Assembly: GCF_015210005.1 (NCBI RefSeq)
Contig: NZ_MU158698.1
Span: 1,323,611 to 1,387,610, forward strand
DNA length: 64,000 nt
Source: Sphingobacterium hungaricum
GTDB lineage: Bacteria; Bacteroidota; Bacteroidia; Sphingobacteriales; Sphingobacteriaceae
Direction: 5' to 3'
Part shown: positions 35,457 through 43,629 of the stretch, piece by piece
Position numbering within the stretch: position 1 is the first letter of the stretch
How the letters are laid out: each line of letters starts with the position of its first letter
The notes under the pieces: model-generated
What the model was told of the DNA's origin: nothing
What the model saw: only the letters and a program-made list of their open reading frames with translations
The model's database searches: none
Translations under genes and position numbers: made by a program

Positions 35457-38054
35457 CTAATTATTTTGTTTCCAGTTATATTTTAACGTAACTCCATACG
35501 TGCGCGGATCGCCTACCACACCCGCATATTGTCCATAGCTTCCAGGAGCTGCTAACAGTTGTTCATAATAATCTTTGCCACCCAAATTCCTGCTCCATAC
35601 AATGATCGAGATACCATTCGACCCTCTAAAACCTAAGCGCGCATTTAACAGCGCATATGCATCAATATTCAAGAATTGAGATGGTGAGGAATTGGATGAA
35701 AATTTAGAGCGGTAAAATAAATCCGCACCAAAGAAATACGAGCCATTGATTCCGATTAATTTGCCGCTTGTATTCGTTTCAGCACCGGCAGACCAAGACC
35801 ATTTTGAAATTCCTGGCAGTTCGCCACCCGAAATATCTTTAAAAGCTTGGGCGCCGCCCACTTCTTCTAAAGGCACGGGAGCATTGGTGAATTTAACGTA
35901 TTTACCGTCGGTATAAGCAAAAGCTGCGTTCAAACGTAAGAAATGTCCAATGTTCGCACTTCCATCCAGTTCGATTCCTTGGACACGTACCTTTTCGGCA
36001 TTGGCCAAATATCCTCTATTCACTCCCGGTTCTGGTGTTTGAACCTGAGTTTGGTAATCTTTAATGTCTGTTTGGTAAACCGCTAGATTCAAAATAATAT
36101 TTCTTCGTGGCGATGTTTTGATACCGATTTCCTTATGGTCTACAGCTTCCGGTTTGACTTCTGCCAAATCCAATAAAACTTCGCCATTTGCTGTTGGCAA
36201 ACCACCTACATTGATTCCGATAGGTTTATAGCTTATCGAATAGGTAGCGTAAGCATTTATTTTTGGATTGAACTGATAACGGGCAGATAGCTGTCCTGAA
36301 AGATTTCCTGCATCCGCATTGATATCAAATGTTTGATTGGTATAGACTCCATTTTTTAAAGCAATTAAAGCTGGATCGTCCGTATCCAATCCGCCATAGG
36401 TTTGACGGTCATAATTTGCAACTTTTTTATCGTAGTTGTAACGTAGTCCTGGCAAGATGTGCAGTTTATCGGTAACCGACCAATCGATTTGTGAGTAGGC
36501 GGCTAAACTTGTGCTTCTAATTCCATAGGTTGTACGAATCCCAAAATTGTCAAATAAGCCTGGCGTTTCCCACAGCGAGCTTGTGCTGCTTTTTTGAAAG
36601 CGCCATAAAGCCGATCCTGCTTCTTCCGTATGTACTGGGTCTGTTCCCAAATCTTGGTACAAACCGAATAAACCAACAACTCCGCTTACTTTTTCACTAA
36701 TTTTTCCTGAATACCTAAATTCTTGAGAATATTGATGATGAACTGAATTTCCAGCAGAAACTGTGTAAACTGGCAATCCTAAATAGTCGCGGTCATTTAG
36801 TGGAACCCAATTCCAATAGCGCCAAGCAGAAGTCGATGTTAATGTACCGTTACCGATCTTAAAATCTGCGTTGAATGAAACTCCGCCCAATTCATTATCG
36901 GCCTTAGATTGTGTATCCAAATCAATTTTGCGTTCGAAGGCGCTTTCGTAAGGCAGCGTATAACCTAAATCTGAAATGATTGCATTGAACTGGCGATAAT
37001 CTGCACGCTGAGTTTCAACAACTCCCGCTACTGCCCAACCATAGCCGTCTGGCCGTTGAGCGGACATATCACCTGATAAAAGCAATTTTACGTTTTCATT
37101 TGGCGTATACAACAATTGCCCTCTAAAACCTAAGTTATTGATGTCATTGATGTTGCGATTCGTATGCACATTAAATAAAGAACCATTTCGTTGCGTTCCG
37201 GAAAAGGAAACACGAGCAGCCAGGTTTTTAGCTAAAGGTCCTGTGATAGATGTTTTTGCTTGAATAAAACCCAAGTTGCCATAACTTAATTCGAAATTGG
37301 CTTCTGGGCTAAATTGTGGCAGACGTGAGGTAATGTTAAAAGCTCCGGCAGTTGTATTTTTACCGAATAAGGTTCCCTGTGGGCCTCTTAAAACTTCAAT
37401 TTGTTCGATATCGATAAAATCTAACCATGTTGCTGCTGGACGAGCAATGTATACGCCGTCCAAATAAAATCCCACACCAGGATCGATCCCATCGTTGGTC
37501 AATCCATAGGTAGAACCTAAACCACGAATATTTAAAGTTGTATTGCGTGCATTTGACGTGTACAGCTGAACGGTCGGTACTAATTCTTTAAGGCGATTCA
37601 CGTTAAATGCCCCCGCATCTTCCAAAGCGGCGCCTCGTAATGTCGAAATCGCAATCGGAACATCCTGCAATTGTTCTTTGCGGCGTCTGGAAGTTACGAT
37701 TACCTGATCCAAGGATTCTAAACGCGGACTTAATTCGATAATCGCGGGAGAAGTTTCAATCACTAAGCGTTTGGTTTGATAACCTATGATGGAAACATTA
37801 ACGGTGAATGGTAATTTTTGTCCGGTTACAAACTGGAAAACACCCTTGTTGTCTGTCTTTACTTGATGGGTTACCGCTTCCAACTGTATGGTCGCTCCCT
37901 GAAGCGGTTCTTTCGTCACCGCATCGATAACAGTACCTGTCAGCGTTGCATTGATAATTGGCTTAGGATTTTCTTCCTGAGCATTTGAAAGCTGCACAAA
38001 ACCTGTCAACAAAGCCAGTATAGTGCCTATCTTAACTATAGCGTTATATTTCAT
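35457..38054 (-). CDS. TonB-dependent outer membrane receptor
   Basis: The start is at ATG 38054 (MKYNAIVKIGTIL), giving a standard signal peptide ending LSNAQ; an earlier in-frame ATG adds a 12-residue tail. The protein is 865 residues: a carboxypeptidase-regulatory-like domain (about 35-110), a TonB-box-like stretch (LDQVIVTSRRRKEQL), a plug with NIRGLG and RGPQGTLFGKNTTAGAFNI, and a 22-strand barrel. It is not a SusC (no SusD partner). Barrel and plug resemble receptors for siderophores or small organic molecules. The substrate is not determined. A long untranslated leader precedes it. Confidence 0.92.
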   Translation of the reverse strand: MKYNAIVKIGTILALLTGFVQLSNAQEENPKPIINATLTGTVIDAVTKEPLQGATIQLEAVTHQVKTDNKGVFQFVTGQKLPFTVNVSIIGYQTKRLVIETSPAIIELSPRLESLDQVIVTSRRRKEQLQDVPIAISTLRGAALEDAGAFNVNRLKELVPTVQLYTSNARNTTLNIRGLGSTYGLTNDGIDPGVGFYLDGVYIARPAATWLDFIDIEQIEVLRGPQGTLFGKNTTAGAFNITSRLPQFSPEANFELSYGNLGFIQAKTSITGPLAKNLAARVSFSGTQRNGSLFNVHTNRNINDINNLGFRGQLLYTPNENVKLLLSGDMSAQRPDGYGWAVAGVVETQRADYRQFNAIISDLGYTLPYESAFERKIDLDTQSKADNELGGVSFNADFKIGNGTLTSTSAWRYWNWVPLNDRDYLGLPVYTVSAGNSVHHQYSQEFRYSGKISEKVSGVVGLFGLYQDLGTDPVHTEEAGSALWRFQKSSTSSLWETPGLFDNFGIRTTYGIRSTSLAAYSQIDWSVTDKLHILPGLRYNYDKKVANYDRQTYGGLDTDDPALIALKNGVYTNQTFDINADAGNLSGQLSARYQFNPKINAYATYSISYKPIGINVGGLPTANGEVLLDLAEVKPEAVDHKEIGIKTSPRRNIILNLAVYQTDIKDYQTQVQTPEPGVNRGYLANAEKVRVQGIELDGSANIGHFLRLNAAFAYTDGKYVKFTNAPVPLEEVGGAQAFKDISGGELPGISKWSWSAGAETNTSGKLIGINGSYFFGADLFYRSKFSSNSSPSQFLNIDAYALLNARLGFRGSNGISIIVWSRNLGGKDYYEQLLAAPGSYGQYAGVVGDPRTYGVTLKYNWKQNN

Positions 38055-38486
38055 AAATAGTAGATGTCTTTTAAATCGTGAATGGTTCAAGCAATGCTAT
38101 GAATAGCTCTACTTGATAATTTGTCGCTTTTGGGATATTTATTTCCCGAAATGGTTTAGGCAGAAAAACTAACGACACATTCGCATTCGATTCGCTGAAA
38201 ATTCTGGGTCGTTTATTTTCATTAATCTTGAGCGATTGATTGCTTGACTTGCGTAAAATTGGTTCATCGTTATTTATATAAAATTTTAACTATCTGCTAT
38301 TGACGTCCATCGTCAATTAGAACAGTGCAAATATAAAATTAAATTTAATAAAGACTACTAATTTTATAGATTTAATAGATTTTATTTTTTTGAGTCAGCT
38401 ATTGACTTTGAAGTGCTTAGAAGGTAATTATTTCAAAAAGATGATAAAGAAAGCGAAGAACTAATCAACTAAATCAATCCTACATG
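38055..38486. other. Long leader and promoter region of the TonB receptor gene
   Basis: No gene is seen. On the minus strand a -7 box TATATTTG (38328-38335) has no TTG at the right distance. If used, the mRNA leader would be about 265 nt. A palindrome (38299-38317) lies just downstream. The sequence from 38336 to 38486 is AT-rich with nothing recognisable. Confidence 0.4.
38299..38317. promoter_or_regulatory. Palindromic site below the TonB receptor promoter
   Basis: ATTGACG and CGTCAAT form a perfect 7-bp inverted repeat around TCCAT, about 11 nt downstream of the possible -7 box. This is a placement suited to repressor binding. No regulator is identified. Confidence 0.4.
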
Positions 38487-39563
38487 CTAGTCAGAAACTA
38501 CTTTATTTTTAAAATCGGTAAAGGTCTTTCCATTGTAACTAAACACTCCATCTAAAGTTCCGAACCAAATATTTCCATCGGTAGCTTCCAAAATTCCGAA
38601 AATCATTCGCTCATTTTCTCGTATAACTTCTCCTTGCATGTTAGCATCCATTAATGATTCTTCGTGATAGCGAGAAAGTTTCCAGCTTAATTGATCAGAT
38701 TTTTTTTCTAGCCCTCCCGCTTCATATTCTTTTTCACTTTCTGAACTAGTCCAAATATTCCCATGTTTATCTTCATACACATAGCCGACAAACTGCCGTG
38801 TAAAGTTGGTCAACACTCCACCGGAATTACGCCAAAGGCCAGTATCTCCAGCTATCCAAATGTTTCCTTTGCTATCTTCGATGATCGATCGCACATTTTT
38901 GAAAGGCTTCCCATTATTTGTGAACATTGTAAACGATTTTCCATCATACCGATGCACGCCATCAAATGCACCGAACCACATCCCGCCCTTTCTGTCTTCG
39001 ATAATCGAAACGACGCCGTTAGGTTTTCTAGTTGAAAAAGTTTTCCCTGTTCGATCTTCAATCATGGTATTTCCATCGAGGATGTAATTTCTAAAGGATT
39101 TTCCATCGTAATAGCTTGCGCCGCCAGAAACCCCGAACCAAATATTGCCTTTTTGGTCTTCATAAATACTTCCAACCTCATCGTTAAGAAGCCCTTCCTT
39201 GGTTGTAAAATTTGTAAATGATTTCCCATCATAATAGTAAGCACCCGAGCCAATTGAGCTAAACCAAAAATTTCCTTTTTTATCTTCTAGAGCTGAGAAG
39301 AAGCGTCCGGATATCTTGTCGCCCGTAATATTGACAAAAGATTTTCCATCGTACTTGTACATTCCTCTAAACGCAGCGATCCAGATATTGCCCTTTCGAT
39401 CTTGAATAATATTTCGAACAATCCCTTGAGGTACATTAGAAGTATCTACCTTTTCAGTTTCATTTTTGATTATACTACTTTTTTGTTCCGCGCTATGTTG
39501 GACACAGGCGCTTGAAAAAGCTATTATCAGGAAAACAGCAAAGCTATTCATGTATCTAATCAT
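38487..39563 (-). CDS. Two-component-regulator-type propeller lipoprotein
   Basis: The 358 residues carry a lipoprotein signal (lipobox SSAC, near residue 20; an alternative start at Met5). The rest is about seven Reg_prop repeats with the pattern (V/I)-x-x-I-x-(E/D)-D-(R/K)-K-G-N-(I/M)-W-(I/F) followed by G-x-x-x-Y-D-G-K-S-F, forming a beta-propeller. It resembles the sensor half of hybrid two-component systems, but no kinase or DNA-binding domain is attached. It is likely a surface or periplasmic ligand-binding protein. Confidence 0.85.
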   Translation of the reverse strand: MIRYMNSFAVFLIIAFSSACVQHSAEQKSSIIKNETEKVDTSNVPQGIVRNIIQDRKGNIWIAAFRGMYKYDGKSFVNITGDKISGRFFSALEDKKGNFWFSSIGSGAYYYDGKSFTNFTTKEGLLNDEVGSIYEDQKGNIWFGVSGGASYYDGKSFRNYILDGNTMIEDRTGKTFSTRKPNGVVSIIEDRKGGMWFGAFDGVHRYDGKSFTMFTNNGKPFKNVRSIIEDSKGNIWIAGDTGLWRNSGGVLTNFTRQFVGYVYEDKHGNIWTSSESEKEYEAGGLEKKSDQLSWKLSRYHEESLMDANMQGEVIRENERMIFGILEATDGNIWFGTLDGVFSYNGKTFTDFKNKVVSD

Positions 39564-39628
39564 TTCCTTAATTTATTTGAAGATTTTAAAACCCTAAAAT
39601 CCATTTTGTAAAAATCAGCAATAAAAAA

Positions 39629-39652
39629 ACCCGTTAGAAATAACTAACGGGT
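39629..39652 (-). terminator. Terminator of the beta-oxidation operon
   Basis: The stem ACCCGTTAG/CTAACGGGT (9 bp), with loop AAATAA, is followed on the minus strand by seven Ts. Confidence 0.88.
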
Positions 39653-39723
39653 CTAAAAATAACCTTAAATTTTTAAAGTCCTATATTCAACTAATCAAAG
39701 CAGAAATCCGACATACGATTTTT

Positions 39724-39748
39724 GAATTTTTACTTTTTACTTTTTAAT
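39724..39748. repeat. AAAAGT low-complexity repeat
   Basis: The minus strand reads AAAAAGTAAAAAGTAAAAA, matching the sequence near 22108-22128 and 22283-22300. It is a short dispersed simple repeat. Confidence 0.5.
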
Positions 39749-41526
39749 TAATAGCAATACTTATTTTCTTCAATTAATTTTTTCGCTACGCGCTGGCGAG
39801 CTTCTTTTACGTTAAATGGTTCTGCTTTAGTGAATCGACGGATTCCGACTAACATCATTCTCAACTCATCGCCTTCCGCAAACGAATTCAAAGCTTCCTT
39901 CGACGCTGCATTGATTTTGTCAATGGACGTATATAGATAAATTCTAGCCATATCTGTCGGCAAGGCAGCTTCTTGCTCACCTTTTGTATGTGCAATTTTT
40001 TCGGCGCGCAATAAAGCAGACTCCGCAACATAGACGTACCCGATAATATCTGCAATGTTCATCAAGATTTCTTCTTCTTTCGATAAAGACATCATTAATT
40101 TTTGAACAGCAGCTCCAGCAACTAACAAACCTGCTTTTTTCAGATTCGCGATGATTTTCTTCTCTGCAGCAAAAGGTGCGTTATCTTCTTCTCCAAAATC
40201 AGGAATAGACATTAATTCTCCGGCAACAGCTTGTGCTGGTCCCATTAAATCCAATTCGCCTTTCATCGCGCGTTTCAATAACATATCGACAACCAAAAGA
40301 CGATTCACTTCATTCGTACCTTCAAAAATCCGGTTGATACGTGCATCTCTATAAGCCCTTTCCATTGGCGCGTCTGCTGAATAGCCCATTCCGCCATAAA
40401 TCTGAACGCCTTCATCTACTGCATAATCCAACATTTCTGAACACCAAACTTTGATAATCGCACATTCAATAGCAAATTGTTCAACGGATTTTAATTTGGC
40501 TTTTGCCGAATCCATTCCGCCAGCAATCAATGCATCGTAGGCATCATCAATGTTTTGGCCTGCACGATAAGCTGCAGATTCATTCGCGAACAAACGCGTA
40601 GCTGCTTCTGCTAATTTGTAACGTATAGCTCCGAATTTCGAAATAGGCAAGTTAAATTGAACCCGCTCGTTCGAATATTTAATAGCTTGCGTAATGACTG
40701 CACGAGCAGATCCGATTGTTGCGGCACCTAATCTAATACGGCCAATATTCAAGATATTCACGGCGATTTTGAAACCGTTTTCTCGTTCTGACAATAGATT
40801 TTCGACAGGAACTGGCGTGTCATTAAAGAATACCTGACGTGTTGAAGAACCTTTAATTCCCAATTTATGCTCTTCAGGATTCATCGTAATCCCACCAAAA
40901 TCCTTTTCGATAATAAATGCAGTAAGGTTTTTGTCATCATCTATTTTTGCAAAAACAATGAACACATCTGCAAATCCTGCATTTGTAATCCACATTTTCT
41001 GTCCGTTAATCAGGTAATGCGTTCCTTCAGCATTCAGCTTCGCTGAAGTCCGTCCAGAATTCGCATCCGAACCCGCATTTGGCTCTGTCAGACAATAGGA
41101 AGCTTTCCACTCGCCCGTTGTTAGTTTGGGAATGTATTTCGCTTTTTGTTCTTCATTTCCATAATATAAGATCGGCAAAGTCCCGATTCCTGTGTGTGCA
41201 GATAAAGCCACAGCGAACGAAAATCCGCCACCGACTGCATCCGCAACCAACATCGAGGTGTTGAAATTTTTTCCAAAACCACCATATTCTTCTGGAATGG
41301 AAACGCCCAGCATGCCCAATTCTCCGGCTTTATCCATCAGATTCGGCATGAGGCCTTCTTCCTGCGCATCAATGCGTTCTAGTTTGTTTAATACTTCGGC
41401 ATCCAGAAAATCCAAACAGGTCTGACGAATCATTTTCGATTCCTCATCGAATTCTTCTGGAATAAAAATGTCTTGATACGATGTTTCGCGAATGACAAAT
41501 TCGCCACCTTTAATTGCATTAGCCAT
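39748..41526 (-). CDS. Acyl-CoA dehydrogenase
   Basis: The start is at ATG 41526 (MANAIKGGEFVIRET); a slightly longer ORF begins 24 bp upstream. At 592 residues it is longer than the usual 380-400, with a C-terminal extension as in the very-long-chain-type/FadE-like Bacteroidota enzymes. Motifs are YCLTEPNAGSDANSG, WITNAGFADVF (FAD contact) and RIFEGTNEVNRLL with the catalytic Glu. It catalyses the first oxidation of fatty acyl-CoA to enoyl-CoA. It is the last enzyme of the marR-fadJ-thiolase-acd series. Confidence 0.93.
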   Translation of the reverse strand: MANAIKGGEFVIRETSYQDIFIPEEFDEESKMIRQTCLDFLDAEVLNKLERIDAQEEGLMPNLMDKAGELGMLGVSIPEEYGGFGKNFNTSMLVADAVGGGFSFAVALSAHTGIGTLPILYYGNEEQKAKYIPKLTTGEWKASYCLTEPNAGSDANSGRTSAKLNAEGTHYLINGQKMWITNAGFADVFIVFAKIDDDKNLTAFIIEKDFGGITMNPEEHKLGIKGSSTRQVFFNDTPVPVENLLSERENGFKIAVNILNIGRIRLGAATIGSARAVITQAIKYSNERVQFNLPISKFGAIRYKLAEAATRLFANESAAYRAGQNIDDAYDALIAGGMDSAKAKLKSVEQFAIECAIIKVWCSEMLDYAVDEGVQIYGGMGYSADAPMERAYRDARINRIFEGTNEVNRLLVVDMLLKRAMKGELDLMGPAQAVAGELMSIPDFGEEDNAPFAAEKKIIANLKKAGLLVAGAAVQKLMMSLSKEEEILMNIADIIGYVYVAESALLRAEKIAHTKGEQEAALPTDMARIYLYTSIDKINAASKEALNSFAEGDELRMMLVGIRRFTKAEPFNVKEARQRVAKKLIEENKYCY

Positions 41527-41538
41527 ATCTTTTTTTTG

Positions 41539-41676
41539 ATTAAGGAGCAAGGAATAAAGATTAAGGATTATTGCATTGCTACTATAGTTTTAAAATTTGT
41601 TATTCGTTTTGTTAAGACTAAGGAGTAAAGATTATTGCTTTGGCTCCAGTGTTTTTAAAAAATTTGTTATTCTTTT
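41539..41676. repeat. Imperfect direct duplication at the 3' end of S23 gene 1
   Basis: 41539-41610 and 41611-41676 align with indels. Both carry TAAGGAG, TAAAGATTA(TTGC) and AATTTGTTATTC-TTTT; the second copy contains the last codons of the gene, the first a decayed relative. The left copy also holds AAGGAGCAAGG and GGAATAAAGA, which recur inverted at 42002-42032. Confidence 0.6.
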
Positions 41677-41991
41677 CTGTATGATTACTACTTTGTTTAT
41701 TATTTCGTCTAAATCTTTTTCATTTGAAAAATGCAATTGCTTGCTCAGAATTAATTGTGTTTCCATTTCAAAAGTTGAACCTAAAGCAATTTTTATGAAA
41801 TGAGCCAACTCCTTATCTGAACTTCTGGAACAACCTTCTGCAATATTTGAAGGAATCGAAACTGCACATCTTCTTAATTGATTCACCAATCCAAATTTTT
41901 CGTCCGAAGGAAATGCCATTGTCAATTGATACACCATCGTTGCAACTTCCATCCCATCTTTCCAAATCTCCAAATTCCTGAAATTATGCAT
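41632..41991 (-). CDS. S23/IVS-type four-helix-bundle protein 1
   Basis: This 119-residue helical protein has the family pattern: FRNLEIWKDGMEVATMVYQ, RRCAVSIPSNIAEG and FIKIALGSTFEMETQL. Family knowledge: the same fold is encoded by intervening sequences in some 23S rRNA genes and by the Avd accessory protein of diversity-generating retroelements; function of free-standing copies is unknown. It sits between thiolase and acyl-CoA dehydrogenase genes with no role in that pathway, and its borders are related inverted repeats, suggesting insertion as a cassette. Confidence 0.88.
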   Translation of the reverse strand: MHNFRNLEIWKDGMEVATMVYQLTMAFPSDEKFGLVNQLRRCAVSIPSNIAEGCSRSSDKELAHFIKIALGSTFEMETQLILSKQLHFSNEKDLDEIINKVVIIQKRITNFLKTLEPKQ

Positions 41992-41995
41992 CGCC

Positions 41996-42035
41996 TAATG
42001 TCCTTGTTCCTTACTTCTTGCTCTTTATTCCCTTC
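41996..42035. repeat. Right border repeat of S23 cassette 1
   Basis: Read on the minus strand this gap contains GGAATAAAGA (10/10 match to 41551-41560) and AAGGAACAAGG (10/11 match to 41542-41552). It is thus an inverted relative of the left border. It fills the entire space to the thiolase stop. Confidence 0.6.
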
Positions 42036-43208
42036 TTAAAGCATTTCAAAAATTCCCGCAGCGCCTTGTCCAGTTCCTACACACATAGTAACCATGCCGT
42101 ATTTTTGGTCTCTGCGCTTCAATTCGTTCATGATCTGAACCGTTAATTTCGCACCTGTACAGCCAAGCGGATGACCTAAAGCAATCGCACCTCCATTCAC
42201 GTTGATTTTGCTTTCGTCCAATTGCAGTTCTCGAATTATCGCTAAAGATTGCGAAGCAAAAGCTTCATTTAATTCAATCAAATCAATGTCTTCTTTTTTC
42301 AAGCCTGCTTTTTCCAGCGCTTTTGGAATGGCGTAAATCGGCCCGATTCCCATAATGCGCGGAGGAACGCCAGCAACGGCATACGAAACTAATTTTGCGA
42401 TAGGCTCCACATTCAATTGCTTCAGCATTTTCTCTGAAACAACCAATACGAAGGCGGCGCCATCCGACGTTTGGGAAGAATTACCTGCCGTAATGCATCC
42501 GTCCGCAGCGAAAACGGGTCTCAACTTGGATAAAGTTTCCAAATTCGAATCCGCCCTTGGACCTTCATCGGTGTCCACCACATATTCTCGCGAAGCGATT
42601 TTATTATCTTTCAAATAATTTTCGGTGACTTTGATTGGATAAACCCCATCTTTCAAATGACCATTTTTTATTGCTTCGACAGCTTTTTGATGCGATTTCA
42701 AAGCAAATGCATCTTGATCTTCTCTCGACACATTGTATTCTTTAGCCACCGCTTCTGCTGTCAAACCCATTCCCCAATACCAATCCGGATTCTCTTTGGC
42801 AACAACCGGATTAGGAACTAATTTCCAGCCGCCAAATGGCATTCCAGACATGACTTCAACGCCTCCCGCAATAATGCAATCGGCCATCCCGGCTTTGATT
42901 TTTGCGGTTGCTGTCGCAATGGTTTCCAAACCCGATGCGCAATAGCGATTAACGGTCACTCCGGGCACTTTGTCTGTATTCAATCCCATCAAGGAAATCA
43001 TGCGGCCAATATTCAATCCCTGTTCAGCTTCCGGTGTAGCGTTCCCGACAATCACGTCATCGATCTGTTCGACATCGAGATTCGGAATCGTAGAAACCAT
43101 GTGCTTAATAACTTCTGCGGCTAAATCATCCGCACGCATAAAACGAAAAACTCCTCTTGGCGCTTTCCCTACTGCGGTACGATATCCTGCTATAATGTAT
43201 GCTTCCAT
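42036..43208 (-). CDS. Acetyl-CoA C-acyltransferase (3-ketoacyl-CoA thiolase)
   Basis: The 390 residues match the thiolase family: nucleophile Cys90 in NRYCASGLE, the GGVEVMSGMP loop, ELNEAFASQSL, NVNGGAIALGHPLGCTGA (active His) and CVGTGQGAAGIFEML (second Cys). It splits 3-ketoacyl-CoA into acetyl-CoA and a shortened acyl-CoA. It lies in the beta-oxidation operon, but is separated from its partner enzymes on both sides by S23-type genes. Confidence 0.95.
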   Translation of the reverse strand: MEAYIIAGYRTAVGKAPRGVFRFMRADDLAAEVIKHMVSTIPNLDVEQIDDVIVGNATPEAEQGLNIGRMISLMGLNTDKVPGVTVNRYCASGLETIATATAKIKAGMADCIIAGGVEVMSGMPFGGWKLVPNPVVAKENPDWYWGMGLTAEAVAKEYNVSREDQDAFALKSHQKAVEAIKNGHLKDGVYPIKVTENYLKDNKIASREYVVDTDEGPRADSNLETLSKLRPVFAADGCITAGNSSQTSDGAAFVLVVSEKMLKQLNVEPIAKLVSYAVAGVPPRIMGIGPIYAIPKALEKAGLKKEDIDLIELNEAFASQSLAIIRELQLDESKINVNGGAIALGHPLGCTGAKLTVQIMNELKRRDQKYGMVTMCVGTGQGAAGIFEML

Positions 43209-43216
43209 ATTTTTTG

Positions 43217-43251
43217 ATTAGTAGTTAGATATTAGTATTTAGTAGTTAGAT
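43217..43251. repeat. Left border repeat of S23 cassette 2
   Basis: The sequence contains TAGTAGTTAGATATTAGTAT and TAGTATTTAGTA. It overlaps the 3' end of the S23 gene, so the last residues (SNY) and stop are encoded by the repeat. A 20-bp window matches the reverse complement of the right border at 17 positions. Confidence 0.65.
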
Positions 43252-43598
43252 TTTAATTTCTGTTGTAAAGAATAACTCATTTTTAAAAGTTCGTTCAAAG
43301 AATTTGAAATTCTATCTAAATCTTGCGCCAATAAATAACCTAAGTTTTTTGATATGATTAATTGCGTTTCTACTTCGTAAATAGATGCATGTGCTATGGA
43401 TAAAAAATGAACAAATTCTCTGTCATAATTTCGTCCAGCACCTTCTGCAATATTTGAAGGAATTGAAACAGAAGCTCTATTTATTTGGCTGATTAGATTA
43501 AATCTTTCTTTATCAGGAAACGTTGCCGTTAACTTATAAATTTCAGATACCGTCTCAATTGCCTTTTGCCATAGTTTCAACTCCTTGTAGTGATGCAT
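43239..43598 (-). CDS. S23/IVS-type four-helix-bundle protein 2
   Basis: The 119 residues are paralogous to the protein at 41632 with the same landmarks: YKELKLWQKAIETVSEIY, INRASVSIPSNIAEGAG, FLSIAHASIYEVETQL. It is not nearly identical to protein 1, so the two did not arise by recent tandem duplication. It lies between the fadJ-like and thiolase genes, flanked by inverted TAGTATTTAGTA repeats. Function is unknown; a role in fatty acid metabolism is unlikely. Confidence 0.88.
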   Translation of the reverse strand: MHHYKELKLWQKAIETVSEIYKLTATFPDKERFNLISQINRASVSIPSNIAEGAGRNYDREFVHFLSIAHASIYEVETQLIISKNLGYLLAQDLDRISNSLNELLKMSYSLQQKLKSNY

Positions 43599-43625
43599 AT
43601 CTATATACTAAATACTATATACTTC
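43599..43625. repeat. Right border repeat of S23 cassette 2
   Basis: The stretch TATATACTAAATACTATATA lies between the S23 start codon and the fadJ-like stop. Its reverse complement matches 22155-22177 at 22 of 23 positions and the left border of this cassette at 17 of 20. Confidence 0.65.
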
Positions 43626-43629
43626 AAGT

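Noticed and set aside
35457..38054. SusC of a second utilisation locus
   Set aside because: It lacks the SusC-type plug signature and there is no SusD gene nearby; it is an ordinary TonB receptor.
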